Shown here: piece after piece, positions 29,192 through 38,395 of the stretch
How the letters are laid out: each line of letters starts with the position of its first letter
How positions within the stretch are numbered: the first letter of the stretch is position 1
NCBI GenBank assembly: GCA_028561875.1
Contig: JAQQTI010000004.1
Coordinates: 62,001 to 126,000, forward strand
DNA length: 64,000 bases
Origin: Methanomassiliicoccaceae archaeon COG_1
Lineage (GTDB): Archaea > Thermoplasmatota > Thermoplasmata > Methanomassiliicoccales > Methanomethylophilaceae
Direction: 5' to 3'
The notes under the pieces: model-generated
What the model was told of the DNA's origin: nothing
The model's input: only the letters and a program-made list of their open reading frames with translations
Database searches by the model: none
Program-made: the position numbers and the translations under genes

Positions 29192-30130
29192 ATGAACGGT
29201 GCGGGGAAATCATCACTCCAAGAGCTTCCTAGAATCAGAGATAGACTTTCCTTTCTTTATGTGGAGCACTGTGTAATAAACCGCAGTGACAGTGCAATCT
29301 CGGTCACGGATGTGAAAGGGGTTACAAACATTCCTGTGGCAATAATTGGCGTTCTACTAATCGGGCCCGGTTCGAATGTGACGCATAGGGCGATGGAGCT
29401 CCTCGGGGATTCTGGGGCATGCGTCATGTGGGTTGGAGAGAAGGGGATCCGCTGCTATTCATGTGGAAGACCCCTCACCCATTCCTCTCGTCTTCTGGAG
29501 ATACAGGCACGTAAAGTCTCCAACATCCATTCTCGCCTGGCTGTCGCCAGGAGGATGTATGAGATGAGGTTCCCCGGGGAGGATTTCTCCAGAATGACTA
29601 TGCAGCAGCTCCGTGGGCGTGAAGGGTCCCGTGTGCGTTCCGCTTATAAGAAAGCCTCAAAGGAGACAGGCATATGGTGGAGCGGAAGGAATTACGATCC
29701 AAACGATTTTGATTCCGGTGATGTGGTGAATCAGGCGCTTTCGGCAGCGAACGTTTGTCTATATGGTATTGCTCACTCAGTCATCGTGGCCCTGGGTTGT
29801 TCTCCTGGTCTGGGTTTCATTCACACGGGACACGACAGATCGTTCGTTTACGATTTGGCGGACATCTACAAGGCAGACCTATCAATCCCTCTGGCTTTCA
29901 GGATTGCTAAGGAAGGTCACGAGAGTATCGGATCGGCGGTCCGCCGTGCGTTCCGCGATGAGGTCGCAAATAGTAGTCTTATGGTGAAGATGGCCCATGA
30001 CATTATAGAGTTACTAACCGAGGGAAAGTATGATGAGGCGGACCCTGCTTCTAACGACATCTTCTTATGGGACAACAAAGAGGGAAATGTTTCTGCGGGG
30101 GTGTCATATCGCGAAGGTGAGACTTTTTGA
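29192..30130 (+). CDS. cas1: Cas1e integrase
   Basis: 312 residues. The metal-binding residues are visible: Glu in GREGSRVRSAYKKA, His in GFIHTGHDRSF and Asp in VYDLADIYKADL. It joins new spacers to the leader end of the array with Cas2. Starts four bases after the cas6e stop and ends in TTGA, overlapping the cas2 TTG start. Confidence 0.95.
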   Translation: MNGAGKSSLQELPRIRDRLSFLYVEHCVINRSDSAISVTDVKGVTNIPVAIIGVLLIGPGSNVTHRAMELLGDSGACVMWVGEKGIRCYSCGRPLTHSSRLLEIQARKVSNIHSRLAVARRMYEMRFPGEDFSRMTMQQLRGREGSRVRSAYKKASKETGIWWSGRNYDPNDFDSGDVVNQALSAANVCLYGIAHSVIVALGCSPGLGFIHTGHDRSFVYDLADIYKADLSIPLAFRIAKEGHESIGSAVRRAFRDEVANSSLMVKMAHDIIELLTEGKYDEADPASNDIFLWDNKEGNVSAGVSYREGETF

Positions 30131-30921
30131 TAGTGGTGTCACTTTCATCCATTCCTTCGTCTCTGAGGGGGAGTCTGACAAGATGGCTCTTCGAGATAGA
30201 TACAGGAGTCTTTGTAGGGCGCATCTCTGCTCGTGTACGCGATGAGTTATGGAATCGCATAGAACGCGAGTGCGGAGACGGACAGGCGATAATGGTGTTC
30301 GGAGTTGATTCCGAACAAAGGTTCGATTTTCGTACTCACAACTGTAGTTGGGAATCCGTCGATTTGGATGGCATCAAAATAATGAGACGTCCTTTTCCAA
30401 ATAATACGGTGTTTTCGGAATCCAAAACAGGATTCAGTAAGGCTAGCAATTATCGGAAGGCCAGACAGTTCATCGGTGCGAAAACAAAAGACAGTGCCAC
30501 ATTTGCATTTGCGTCTGTGCTAGGGAATGAAAACAGTACCATAATAGTGAGCTATGAGATATACAACAATGAGGGTCTCGTGGTAACAGGTTTCGACAGT
30601 AGTCAATGCATAACGTTCACCGATAAAAAGGAATTTTTGATAAAAATGGTTACAAGGATTGAAGGACAGCGCGTTATCATGGAGAACTCGGATGCAATTA
30701 AGAGACTATTTTCGGAACTCGCGTCTAAAGGAGTTGACATGTCCAAATTGAGTCTTTCAAGCCTCAAATCCATGGCAAAGATGAAACTGCCTGAATTAAG
30801 AAAGCATGATGTCCACTCGCTCTGTGATTATTTCGGTATTGTTAATCAACACTCAAAATCCCTCTGTGAGATTATGTCGGAAGTTTATTTCAAGATGATA
30901 AAAATCGAAAAAAGATTTTGA
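30127..30921 (+). CDS. cas2: Cas2e fused to a degenerate DnaQ-like domain
   Basis: 264 residues. The first 95 are a normal Cas2e (SIPSSLRGSLTRWLFEIDTG, FVGRISARVRDELWNRI, DLDGIKIMRRP). A further 170 residues follow. Their spacing resembles the DEDDh exonuclease of known Cas2-DnaQ fusions: ATFAFASVLGNEN where FDxETTG would be, MENSDAIKRLF where HNxxFDxxFL would be, then LSSLKSMAKMKLPELRKHDV and YFGIVNQHSKSL. All three acidic motifs appear lost, so exonuclease activity is unlikely. The domain assignment is my inference from pattern. Start TTG overlaps the cas1 stop. Confidence 0.8.
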   Translation: MIVVSLSSIPSSLRGSLTRWLFEIDTGVFVGRISARVRDELWNRIERECGDGQAIMVFGVDSEQRFDFRTHNCSWESVDLDGIKIMRRPFPNNTVFSESKTGFSKASNYRKARQFIGAKTKDSATFAFASVLGNENSTIIVSYEIYNNEGLVVTGFDSSQCITFTDKKEFLIKMVTRIEGQRVIMENSDAIKRLFSELASKGVDMSKLSLSSLKSMAKMKLPELRKHDVHSLCDYFGIVNQHSKSLCEIMSEVYFKMIKIEKRF

Positions 30922-30989
30922 CTCCAACTCAATATTTTCGAGCATACGAATCCTAATGCGGAACTACGAGGTGAATGTCTATAATTACC

Positions 30990-31021
30990 CGCAGGTTTGC
31001 GTACCGGAGCAAAGCCTGCAA
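30990..31021 (+). terminator. Hairpin downstream of the cas operon
   Basis: GCAGGTTTGC and GCAAAGCCTGC form an imperfect stem about 70 bases after cas2, close to the point where base composition returns to that of the core. Putative terminator or island edge. Confidence 0.4.
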
Positions 31022-31082
31022 TCTGGCACTTGCGCCGCATATGCGAAATCGCTATAACGACGGGAGTCTATCGCCACCGTAC

Positions 31083-32261
31083 ATGTATCTATCTCGCGAA
31101 GAGCAGGCCATCCTCGACGGGGAGATGGGCGCCGGCGCGCAGAAAGCGATGGAGCTGGTCACCGCGCTCGGCAAGGTCTACGGGGCCGACGGCCTCGTGG
31201 ACATCACCTCCGCGCACCTCTCGGGCGCGTCCTACAAGACCATCGGGGAGGGCGGCCTCAGGTACCTCTCCGACATGGCGGAGGGGGGCGCGAAGGTCGC
31301 TGTCAGGGCCACCCTCAACCCCGTCGGCATGGACCGCGAACGGTGGAGGGAGATGCACATCCCCGAATCCTTCGCGGCGAAGCAGAACGAGATCGTCCGC
31401 CTCTACGGCAGGATGGGCGTCGATACCGCCTGCACGTGCACGCCGTACCTCGGCGCCAACGTCCCCGCCCTCGGCGACCACGTCGCGTGGGCGGAGTCTT
31501 CCGCGCTGTCCTTCGTGAACTCGTACATCGGGGCGCGCACCAACCGCGAGGGCGGGCCGGGCGCGCTCGCCGCCGCGATCCTGGGGAAGACAGCCAACTA
31601 CGGGCTGCACCTGGACGGGAACAGGCGGCCCACCTTCATCGTGGATGTCGAGGCGTCCGTGGAATCGGTGTTCGACCACTCCGTCCTCGGCGAGGCCGTG
31701 GGCATGGCGATGGGCGGCGGCGTGCCGTACTTCCGCGGGATATCCCCGGCGGTGGATGATGCCAAGGCCCTCGGCGCGGCGATGGCCGCGGCCGGCGCTG
31801 TCGCCCTCTGGCACGCGGAGGGGTGCACCCCCGAGGCGGGGAGCGCCGACGTCTCCGGCCTCGAGAGGATCGGCATCGGCAGGGAGGAGATGAGGGCGGC
31901 TTACGAGAGGCTCAATACCGCCGACGACGTGCAGCTCATCGCCCTCGGCTGCCCGCACCTGTCCCCGAAGGAGATACACGACATCGCCATGCTTCTAAAG
32001 GGCAAGGAGAGGAGGAACAGGGACGTGGAGATATGGTTCTGCACCTCGGCGAAGGCCCGCGCGGAGTGCGCCGACGACGTGAAGGTCCTGGAGAGGTTCG
32101 GCCCGGTGCTGGCCGACACCTGCATGGTGGTCGCGCCCATCGAGGGGGCGTTCCAGCGCACGGCCACGAACTCCGCGAAGGCGGGGAACTACCTGCCCAC
32201 GCTGTGCTCCCAGAGGGTCATGTTCGACGACGTCTCCGCGCTCCTGAGGGTGATAGAGTGA
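31083..32261 (+). CDS. Aconitase X-type phosphomevalonate dehydratase, large subunit
   Basis: 392 residues of the AcnX/DUF521 family: LVDITSAHLSGASYKTIG, ACTCTPYLGANVP with the cluster-binding cysteines, AESSALSFVNSYIGARTNREG and IALGCPHLS. With the DUF126 subunit it dehydrates 5-phosphomevalonate in the archaeal modified mevalonate pathway for lipid synthesis. ATG at 31083 is preferred because a TATA-like CGCTATAAC lies about 30 bases upstream. The open frame upstream lacks coding character. TGA overlaps the next ATG (TGATG). Confidence 0.9.
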   Translation: MYLSREEQAILDGEMGAGAQKAMELVTALGKVYGADGLVDITSAHLSGASYKTIGEGGLRYLSDMAEGGAKVAVRATLNPVGMDRERWREMHIPESFAAKQNEIVRLYGRMGVDTACTCTPYLGANVPALGDHVAWAESSALSFVNSYIGARTNREGGPGALAAAILGKTANYGLHLDGNRRPTFIVDVEASVESVFDHSVLGEAVGMAMGGGVPYFRGISPAVDDAKALGAAMAAAGAVALWHAEGCTPEAGSADVSGLERIGIGREEMRAAYERLNTADDVQLIALGCPHLSPKEIHDIAMLLKGKERRNRDVEIWFCTSAKARAECADDVKVLERFGPVLADTCMVVAPIEGAFQRTATNSAKAGNYLPTLCSQRVMFDDVSALLRVIE

Positions 32262-33034
32262 TGATGAAGGGGCGCGCCATATCCGGCGGGAGGGCCGAGG
32301 GGGTCGCGATAACCTATCCCGAGGCGTTCAGCTTCCTCGGGGGCGTCGACGGCAGGACCGGGGAGCTCATATCCAGGGACGGGAACATCGGCGGCAGGGT
32401 CTTCCTCTTCCCGAAGGGGAAGGGCTCGACCGTCGGGTCGTACGTGGTGTACGACCTCAGGGTGAGCGGGCACGCGCCCGCCGCCATCGTAAACCGGACG
32501 GCGGAGACCATCGTCACCACCGGCGCGGTGATCTCCTCGGTGCCGATGGTCGACGGTATCGACGTATCGATCGTCAGGGACGGCGACGTCCTCGCCGTGG
32601 ACGGCGACGCCGGCACGGTGGAGATCAAAGGCGTCGAGGAGCGCCACGTCGCGACGGCGATGGTCGCCGTCGACGGGAAGGTGCTCCTACTCCGCAGGCC
32701 GGAAGGCGCCCGCTCGTTCCCGGGCGGATGGTCCCTCGTGTCGGGGGGCGTCGAGGGGGACGAGACCCCCCTGGAGGCCGCCCGCCGCGAGGTGAGGGAG
32801 GAGACCGGCATAGCGGTCGGCATGCCCGACGGCAGCCTGCCGGAGTTCCGCATCCGCGAGGGGGGGACGGTGTGGGTAGTGCACCCGGTGCTGTTCCGCC
32901 TCGAGGAGGCAGAGGTCGCGCTCAACGGCGAGAACGCCGCCTACGAGTGGCTGCCCGCCGCCGAGGCCGCGGCCCGCGAGGGGCTGGTCGACGGCGTCGG
33001 TGACGTGATAGAGGGGTTCGCGAAGCTCCTGCGA
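32261..33034 (+). CDS. Phosphomevalonate dehydratase small subunit (DUF126) fused to a Nudix hydrolase
   Basis: 257 residues. Residues 1-125 are the swivelling DUF126 subunit (GRAISGGRAEGVAITYPEAF, GSTVGSYVVYDL, AETIVTTGAVISSVPMVDG). Residues 130-257 are a Nudix domain with the box GGVEGDETPLEAARREVREE followed by TGI. No stop codon of any type separates them, so this is a real fusion. The Nudix part may act on an isoprenoid or nucleotide diphosphate. The protein ends at CGA 33032 after GFAKLL. The standard frame would add three codons and end in TAG. Confidence 0.88.
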
Positions 33035-33102
33035 GGCCCCCGGTAGCGCCATCCTACCCGTGGATTCGAACGGTGAGCGCGGTCTCCCGCCCGGTTCCGC
33101 AT

Positions 33103-36060
33103 TCAGATCCTCGCCGACGTGACACCGATGGTGACGCTCCTGCCGGTGACGTCCCACTCCCTGACCTCGTCGCCGGCGGGGTTGTCGGAGGAGTAGCTGA
33201 TCTGCCTCGCGCGCACCTCGGCGCGGATGTGCCCCTCCCACGTCCTGAAGAGCTCTACGAGGCGGTCCTCGGCCATGACGTCGACGTTGATGTAGTCCTC
33301 GACGTCCAGTTTCATGTCCTTCCTCATCTGCTGTATCCTGCGGATGAGCTCCCTCGCGTAGCCCTCGGCCTCGATCTCCGGCGTGATCTCGAAGTCGATG
33401 AAGAGGTCTCCCTCGGCGAACGGCACGGGGTCGATGCCCTCCCCGCCGAGGTCGGCGTGGGCCGGGAGGTAGGACACGGCCTTGATGTTCCCCTGCTGCG
33501 CGAGGATGCCCTCGAACGCCCTGACGGCGTCGTTGGCGGCATCGCTCCTGCCGCGGACGTGGACCGCCTTGAGCGGCCACCTGAGCTTGCTCTTCATCCT
33601 CGCCCTCTCGGCGGCGACGACCTCGATGATGTTCTGGACGAGCGCCATGCTGTGCTCGGCGCCCTCGTCGGCGAGTGACATGTCCGGCGCCGGCCAGTCC
33701 TCCATGTGGACGGAGGGCTCGGCGCCCCCCATCGCCCTGTAGACCTCCTCGGCGATGTGCGGGCAGATCGGGGCGAGGCAGAGCGCCGCCCCGGTTATCG
33801 AGCGGTGCAGCATGAAGTAGGATGCCGTCTTGTCGGCGGACGCCCCCTCGTCCCAGCTCCGGTCCCTCACGAGGTGCAGGTACCACCGGGAGAGGTCCTC
33901 CACGATGTACTCGGCGAGCGCCCTCGCGGCCCTGTGCAGCTCGCGGGACTCCATGGATTCCGTGACGGCCCTCTTCATCCTCTCGGTGCGGGAGAGCATC
34001 CAGAGGTCCTCCCCGCGCAGGTGCGGGCGCACCTCCGCGAGGGTGTGCTCCCGCGGCTCGTATCCGTCCATGGACATGTACATCGCGGCGAAGTTGACCA
34101 CGTTCCAGAAGGTGTTGAGCATCTTCCACGCGTCCTTCGGCCCGGAGGCCTGGTAGGCGGTGTCGTCCCAGGGGGCGTTGGCGGACACCATGTAGTAACG
34201 CAGGGCGTCGGCCCCGTACTGGGATATGACCTCGAGCGGTTCCACGACGTTGCCGAGGGACTTGCTCATCTTCCTCCCCTTGGAGTCGAGCATCCACCCG
34301 TGCATCATGACCTCGTCGTAGGGGGCGCGCCCGAAGGACACGACGCCCGCGGCGAGCTGCGTGTAGAACCATCCGCGGGTCTGGTCGTGGGCCTCGACGA
34401 TGAACCTCCCTGGCCACCACCTCTCGAACTCCTCCTTCCGGCGGGGGTAGTTGAACGAGGCCCAGGCGGCGACGCCGGAGTCGAACCAGACGTCCATGAC
34501 GTCGGGGACCCTGCGCATCGCCCCGCCGCACCTGGGGCACCTGAACGTGACCTCGTCGATCCACGGGCGGTGGGTGTCCATGCCCTCGGTGTAGCCCTCG
34601 CCCTCCCTCAGCTCGGCGTACTGTCCGACGACCCTCCTCTCGCCGCACCCGCACTCCCAGATCGGGAGGGGGATGCCCCAGTACCTCTGCCTGGAGATGC
34701 ACCAGTCACGGGCGTTGTCGACCCAGTTCTTCTCCCTGGACTCGCCCGCCCAGTCCGGCACCCACTTGGCGCGGTCGACCTCGGCGGTCATCGCCTCCTT
34801 GACCCTGGGGACGTCGATGAACCACTGCCTCGTGTTGCGGTAGATGATGGGGTTCTTGCACCTCCAGCAGTGGCCGTAGCGGTGCTTGGTCCTCGACGCG
34901 GCGTAGAGGAGCCCCCCCTCCCTCAGGTGGGCGATGATGTCCTCGTTGCACGTGCGCACCTTCTTCCCGGCCATCATCGGGAAGTCCTGCGTGAACCTGC
35001 CCGCCTCGTCGACGGGGCAGAACGGGACGAGGCCGCACCTCTTCCCGGTCTCGAAGTCGTCGGGGCCGAAGCCGGGAGCGGTATGGACCAGCCCGGTGTT
35101 GTCCCTCTCGACGTAGGCGGCGCCGACGACGGTGAACGTGCTCCCGGTCCTCCGCAGCCCGCTCCCTATCTCGAACGGGGGCCTGTACCTCAGGCCGACG
35201 AGCTCCCTCCCCCTCATCTCCTCGAGGATCTCGAATTCCGAGTAGCCTCCCTCCCGCATCACGTGCTCGGCCTGCGACCTCATGACGACGACGGTCTCGG
35301 AGCCGGCGTCCCCGGACATCCTCGCCTTGACGTACGCCTCGTCGGGGTGCACGGCGACCGCCATGTTCGACGGGAGGGTCCACGGGGTCGTGGTCCATAT
35401 GAGCAGCGAGACGGACGGGTCGTCTGCCAGGGGGAACCTGACCATGACGGACGGGTCGGTCTCGTCGGAGTAGTCGATCTCCGCCTCGGCGAGGGCGGTC
35501 TCGCAGCGGGGGCACCACGTGACGACCCTGCTCGAGTCCTTGAGCAGCCCCCCCTCGTACGCCCGCCTCGCCGTCCACCAGGCCGACTCCATGTAGTCCG
35601 GGTCGAGCGTCTGGTAGGGGTGGTCCCAGTCCATCCACACGCCGAGCTGCTTGAACTGCTCGGTCATGCTGGCGTGGAGGCCGTAGGCGAACTCCTGGCA
35701 GGCCCTCACGAAAGTGTCGATGCCTATCTCTTCCTCGATCTGCTTCTTCGAGTGCACGCCGATCTTCTTCTCGACCTTGACCTCGATGGGGAGCCCGTGC
35801 ATGTCGAATCCGGGCTGGTCGCGGACGTTGTACCCCCTCATCCTCCAGTAGCGGATGAGGATGTCCTTCACCGTCTTGTTCATCGCCGTGCCGAGGTGGA
35901 TCGACCCGGTGGTGTACGGCGGCCCGTCCAGGAAGTAGAACCTCTCGCCCGCGGAGCGGCGCTCCTTGGCCTTCTCGTACGCGTGCTCCTCGGCCCATCT
36001 CCTCTGGACCTCCGCCTCCAGTTCCGCGGGGGCGTACCTCTGGGGGATCTGCTTTATCAT
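33103..36060 (-). CDS. ileS: Isoleucyl-tRNA synthetase
   Basis: 985 residues, the normal length. The HIGH motif is in PPYTTGSIHLGTAMNK (about residue 50) and KMSKS in GRKMSKSLGNVV (about 600). The CP1 editing domain lies between them. The C-terminal anticodon-binding region is complete. Charges tRNA-Ile. Codon-by-codon reading finds about 70 arginines and not one CGA. Ends at TGA. A TATA-like TATATAGG lies about 65 bases upstream on the minus strand. Confidence 0.96.
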   Translation of the reverse strand: MIKQIPQRYAPAELEAEVQRRWAEEHAYEKAKERRSAGERFYFLDGPPYTTGSIHLGTAMNKTVKDILIRYWRMRGYNVRDQPGFDMHGLPIEVKVEKKIGVHSKKQIEEEIGIDTFVRACQEFAYGLHASMTEQFKQLGVWMDWDHPYQTLDPDYMESAWWTARRAYEGGLLKDSSRVVTWCPRCETALAEAEIDYSDETDPSVMVRFPLADDPSVSLLIWTTTPWTLPSNMAVAVHPDEAYVKARMSGDAGSETVVVMRSQAEHVMREGGYSEFEILEEMRGRELVGLRYRPPFEIGSGLRRTGSTFTVVGAAYVERDNTGLVHTAPGFGPDDFETGKRCGLVPFCPVDEAGRFTQDFPMMAGKKVRTCNEDIIAHLREGGLLYAASRTKHRYGHCWRCKNPIIYRNTRQWFIDVPRVKEAMTAEVDRAKWVPDWAGESREKNWVDNARDWCISRQRYWGIPLPIWECGCGERRVVGQYAELREGEGYTEGMDTHRPWIDEVTFRCPRCGGAMRRVPDVMDVWFDSGVAAWASFNYPRRKEEFERWWPGRFIVEAHDQTRGWFYTQLAAGVVSFGRAPYDEVMMHGWMLDSKGRKMSKSLGNVVEPLEVISQYGADALRYYMVSANAPWDDTAYQASGPKDAWKMLNTFWNVVNFAAMYMSMDGYEPREHTLAEVRPHLRGEDLWMLSRTERMKRAVTESMESRELHRAARALAEYIVEDLSRWYLHLVRDRSWDEGASADKTASYFMLHRSITGAALCLAPICPHIAEEVYRAMGGAEPSVHMEDWPAPDMSLADEGAEHSMALVQNIIEVVAAERARMKSKLRWPLKAVHVRGRSDAANDAVRAFEGILAQQGNIKAVSYLPAHADLGGEGIDPVPFAEGDLFIDFEITPEIEAEGYARELIRRIQQMRKDMKLDVEDYINVDVMAEDRLVELFRTWEGHIRAEVRARQISYSSDNPAGDEVREWDVTGRSVTIGVTSARI

Positions 36061-36114
36061 CGCTCGTCCTTCTGGGCGGGTGTCATCTTGCCCTCCCTCG
36101 GCCGGAGGATTCCC

Positions 36115-36135
36115 TCCTCCCCTATATAGTTAGCC
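36115..36135 (-). promoter_or_regulatory. Promoter of ileS
   Basis: On the minus strand AACTATATAGGGG lies about 65 bases before the ileS start. The rest of 36136-36310 is intergenic with no gene visible. Confidence 0.6.
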
Positions 36136-36310
36136 AGAGTCTGGGTCCGCATGGCGTCTAACCCTTGCGGGAGGGCGGCGCGCCGTTTCGCGACCCCCCG
36201 CACATCGAAAACGGGCGGCCCCTGTATGCAAAATCCCCCCATCGGCCGGGACACCGTTCGAACAGGGCCCCCCGAAGGGCATGGGAAGGTCACGTCTGGC
36301 ACAGCATAAT

Positions 36311-37339
36311 TCAGAACCATGAATCCAGCGACTTCTGCCGCCTCCTCGTCTCCTGCTCCATCCTGGCCTTCTCGATCCTGTCTAGCGCCCCGGACACCCT
36401 CTCAGGGTTGAAGTCGTACGATGCGAGCATCTCCACCGCCCTGTCCTTCTCCACCGGCCTGTAGTCCGTGGAGTAGGAGTCGTTGCCTTCGTAACGCAGG
36501 AATATGTCCCTGATCTCGGGGTACTCGGGGATCTCCTGCCCGATCCTCGGCAGTATCCTCTCGAGGGAGCCGCCGTCCCTGACGAGCTTGAGGGCCTTCT
36601 TCGGCCCGATGCCCTTGATCCCGGGGTTGAAGTCGGTGCCCATGAGTATGCACATGTCGACGAGCTGCTCCCGCGTGATGCCGAGGCCGGCGAGGAACGC
36701 CCCGGAGTCGATCACCTCGGTCCTGATCTCGCGGTAGACCTCCTTGCCCGGCATCTTCCTCCTCCCCGTTAGGGCGAGGTTGCGGAGCAGGACCGGCGTC
36801 CCGAAGAGGAGCGAGTCGAAGTCCTGCGAGGCCGCCGCGTACACCGCTCCCTCCCGGCACATGTACGCCGCCTCCTGCTCGCCGTCGGAGGGGGCCTCGA
36901 CGACGGGGAAACCCATGTATCCGATGAGCTCCTTGGCGGAGCTCTTCACCTCCTTGGTCATGCGCGAGGTCTGCTGCGCCTTGCGGCGGGCGGTCTCCAT
37001 GTCGCCCTCGGCAATGGCCTCCCTCCACTCCTCGGTCGCCCTGTCCCTCCGCTCGGAGCGCTCCTTGAGCGTGGCGGCCTTGAGGGGGTGGGGCCTGCCG
37101 TCGAAGACGAAGACCGGCTCGATGCCCGCCTCGACGAGGTTCGCGGTGCGGTAGAGCAGGCCGGAGAGGTGAGAGGTCGTCCGGCCCTTGGAGTCGCACA
37201 GGGGATGCCCGTCGGGCTGCCGGATGGCCGACATGAACTGGTAGGCGATGTTGTAGGTGTCTATGGCGACCTTCTTCCCGCGGAGGTCCTCGAGCTCGAC
37301 GCTGCGGGGCTCGGCGAGGCCGGAGAGGTTCACCCCCAT
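36311..37339 (-). CDS. fen: Flap endonuclease 1
   Basis: 342 residues. Start MGVNLSGLAEPRSVELEDLR, N-terminal XPG block KKVAIDTYNIAYQF, FVFDGRPHPLK, internal XPG block with EAPSDGEQEAAYM, SQDFDSLLFGTPVLLRNL, and the helix-hairpin-helix GIGPKKALKL. The C-terminus QKSLDSWF is a PCNA-binding box. Cleaves 5' flaps in lagging-strand maturation. The ATG lies within the last codons of rpe, so the pair is coupled. A longer open frame upstream is antisense-like noise. Confidence 0.95.
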   Translation of the reverse strand: MGVNLSGLAEPRSVELEDLRGKKVAIDTYNIAYQFMSAIRQPDGHPLCDSKGRTTSHLSGLLYRTANLVEAGIEPVFVFDGRPHPLKAATLKERSERRDRATEEWREAIAEGDMETARRKAQQTSRMTKEVKSSAKELIGYMGFPVVEAPSDGEQEAAYMCREGAVYAAASQDFDSLLFGTPVLLRNLALTGRRKMPGKEVYREIRTEVIDSGAFLAGLGITREQLVDMCILMGTDFNPGIKGIGPKKALKLVRDGGSLERILPRIGQEIPEYPEIRDIFLRYEGNDSYSTDYRPVEKDRAVEMLASYDFNPERVSGALDRIEKARMEQETRRRQKSLDSWF

Positions 37340-37995
37340 CGGTCGCACTTCCCGATCGCGTGCCACTCCCCAATCTCGGCGGCCATGTCGGCGCTTCCGA
37401 AGAGGGAGCTGCCGGCGACGAGCACGTCCGCCCCCGCGCCTACGCAGTCCGCCGCGCGGGCGCGGTCGATGCCGCCGTCGACGGAGACCTCGTACCCCGC
37501 GCCGCGCCCGCGGCGGCCGGCGGCGGACTCTATCTTGGGAAGGGTGCCGGGGATGAACTTCTGCCCGCCGAAGCCCGCCTTGACGGACATTACGAGGACG
37601 AGGTCCGCCCTGTCGAGGTACGGCTCTATCTCGGCCATCGGGGTCGCCGGGTCGAGGGCGATCCCCGCCCTCACCCCGCGCTCCCTGATCCTCTCCATCG
37701 CGGCGGGGATGTCCCCCCCCGCCTCCGCATGCACGGTCAGCAGGTCCGCCCCCGCGTCCGCGAAGTCGTCGATGTAGCGCACCGGGTCGGTGATCATGAG
37801 GTGCACGTCGAACGGGAGGTCCGAGAGCTTCCTCACCGATTTCACGATGGGTGCCCCGAAGGTGAGGTTGGGGACGAAGACCCCGTCCATCACGTCGAAG
37901 TGGATCCAATCCGCCCCGCAGGCGTCCACCCTGCGGACCTCCTCGCCGAGGCGGGAGAAGTCGCAGGAGAGCATCGAAGGCGCTACTTTTACCAC
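37330..37995 (-). CDS. rpe: Ribulose-phosphate 3-epimerase
   Basis: 221 residues. KVAPSMLSCDFSRLGEEV, WIHFDVMDGVFVPNLTFG, DVHLMITDPVRYI, VMSVKAGFGGQKF and EVSVDGGID carry the metal-binding His/Asp residues and phosphate loops of the family. Interconverts ribulose- and xylulose-5-phosphate. Starts at GTG. A TATA-like ATTATATCTAC lies about 25 bases upstream on the minus strand. Confidence 0.93.
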   Translation of the reverse strand: MVKVAPSMLSCDFSRLGEEVRRVDACGADWIHFDVMDGVFVPNLTFGAPIVKSVRKLSDLPFDVHLMITDPVRYIDDFADAGADLLTVHAEAGGDIPAAMERIRERGVRAGIALDPATPMAEIEPYLDRADLVLVMSVKAGFGGQKFIPGTLPKIESAAGRRGRGAGYEVSVDGGIDRARAADCVGAGADVLVAGSSLFGSADMAAEIGEWHAIGKCDRWG

Positions 37996-38174
37996 GGCCG
38001 CCGATGGGCATTTCTGTAGATATAATTTGACAAGTTCCCGGGATCGCGGCGGACCGGACCGTGGCCGATCCGTTTTCCTGGTTCAGCGGGACCCAGTAGG
38101 AGGGAAAACCCTGATACGGGCGCCCGGAGCCTTCGACGGCAAAGGTAGTTATCGTATGAGGCGTTGGAAGTAAC

Positions 38175-38390
38175 ATGTCGTCTACGGCGGGCCACGGGTC
38201 CAAAGCGGAAACCTGCGACGTCGACGGGTGCTCGAACGAGTCCGTCAGGTCGCTCAGCAAGAAGCAGGTCGCCAAGTCCGAGCTGAAGCTCAAGGCGGGG
38301 GAGCACCGCAGCGTGCACCTCTGCAAGGAGCATTACAAGGATTACAAGAAGCAGACCAAGGACTCCAGGGAGATCGAGCAGATCTACCGA
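38175..38390 (+). CDS. Small zinc-finger-like protein upstream of RNase Z
   Basis: 71 residues, with C-x4-C (CDVDGC) and C-x2-H (CKEH) pairs about 35 residues apart, the spacing of a small treble-clef or zinc-finger protein. Charged lysine-rich helix at the end. No named family recognised. The frame reaches CGA at 38388-38390, six bases before the RNase Z ATG. Under the standard code it would run 54 codons further, antisense-like and serine/arginine rich, through the RNase Z gene. ATG at 38175 follows AAGTAAC with no strong RBS. Confidence 0.7.
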
Positions 38391-38395
38391 GGCAG

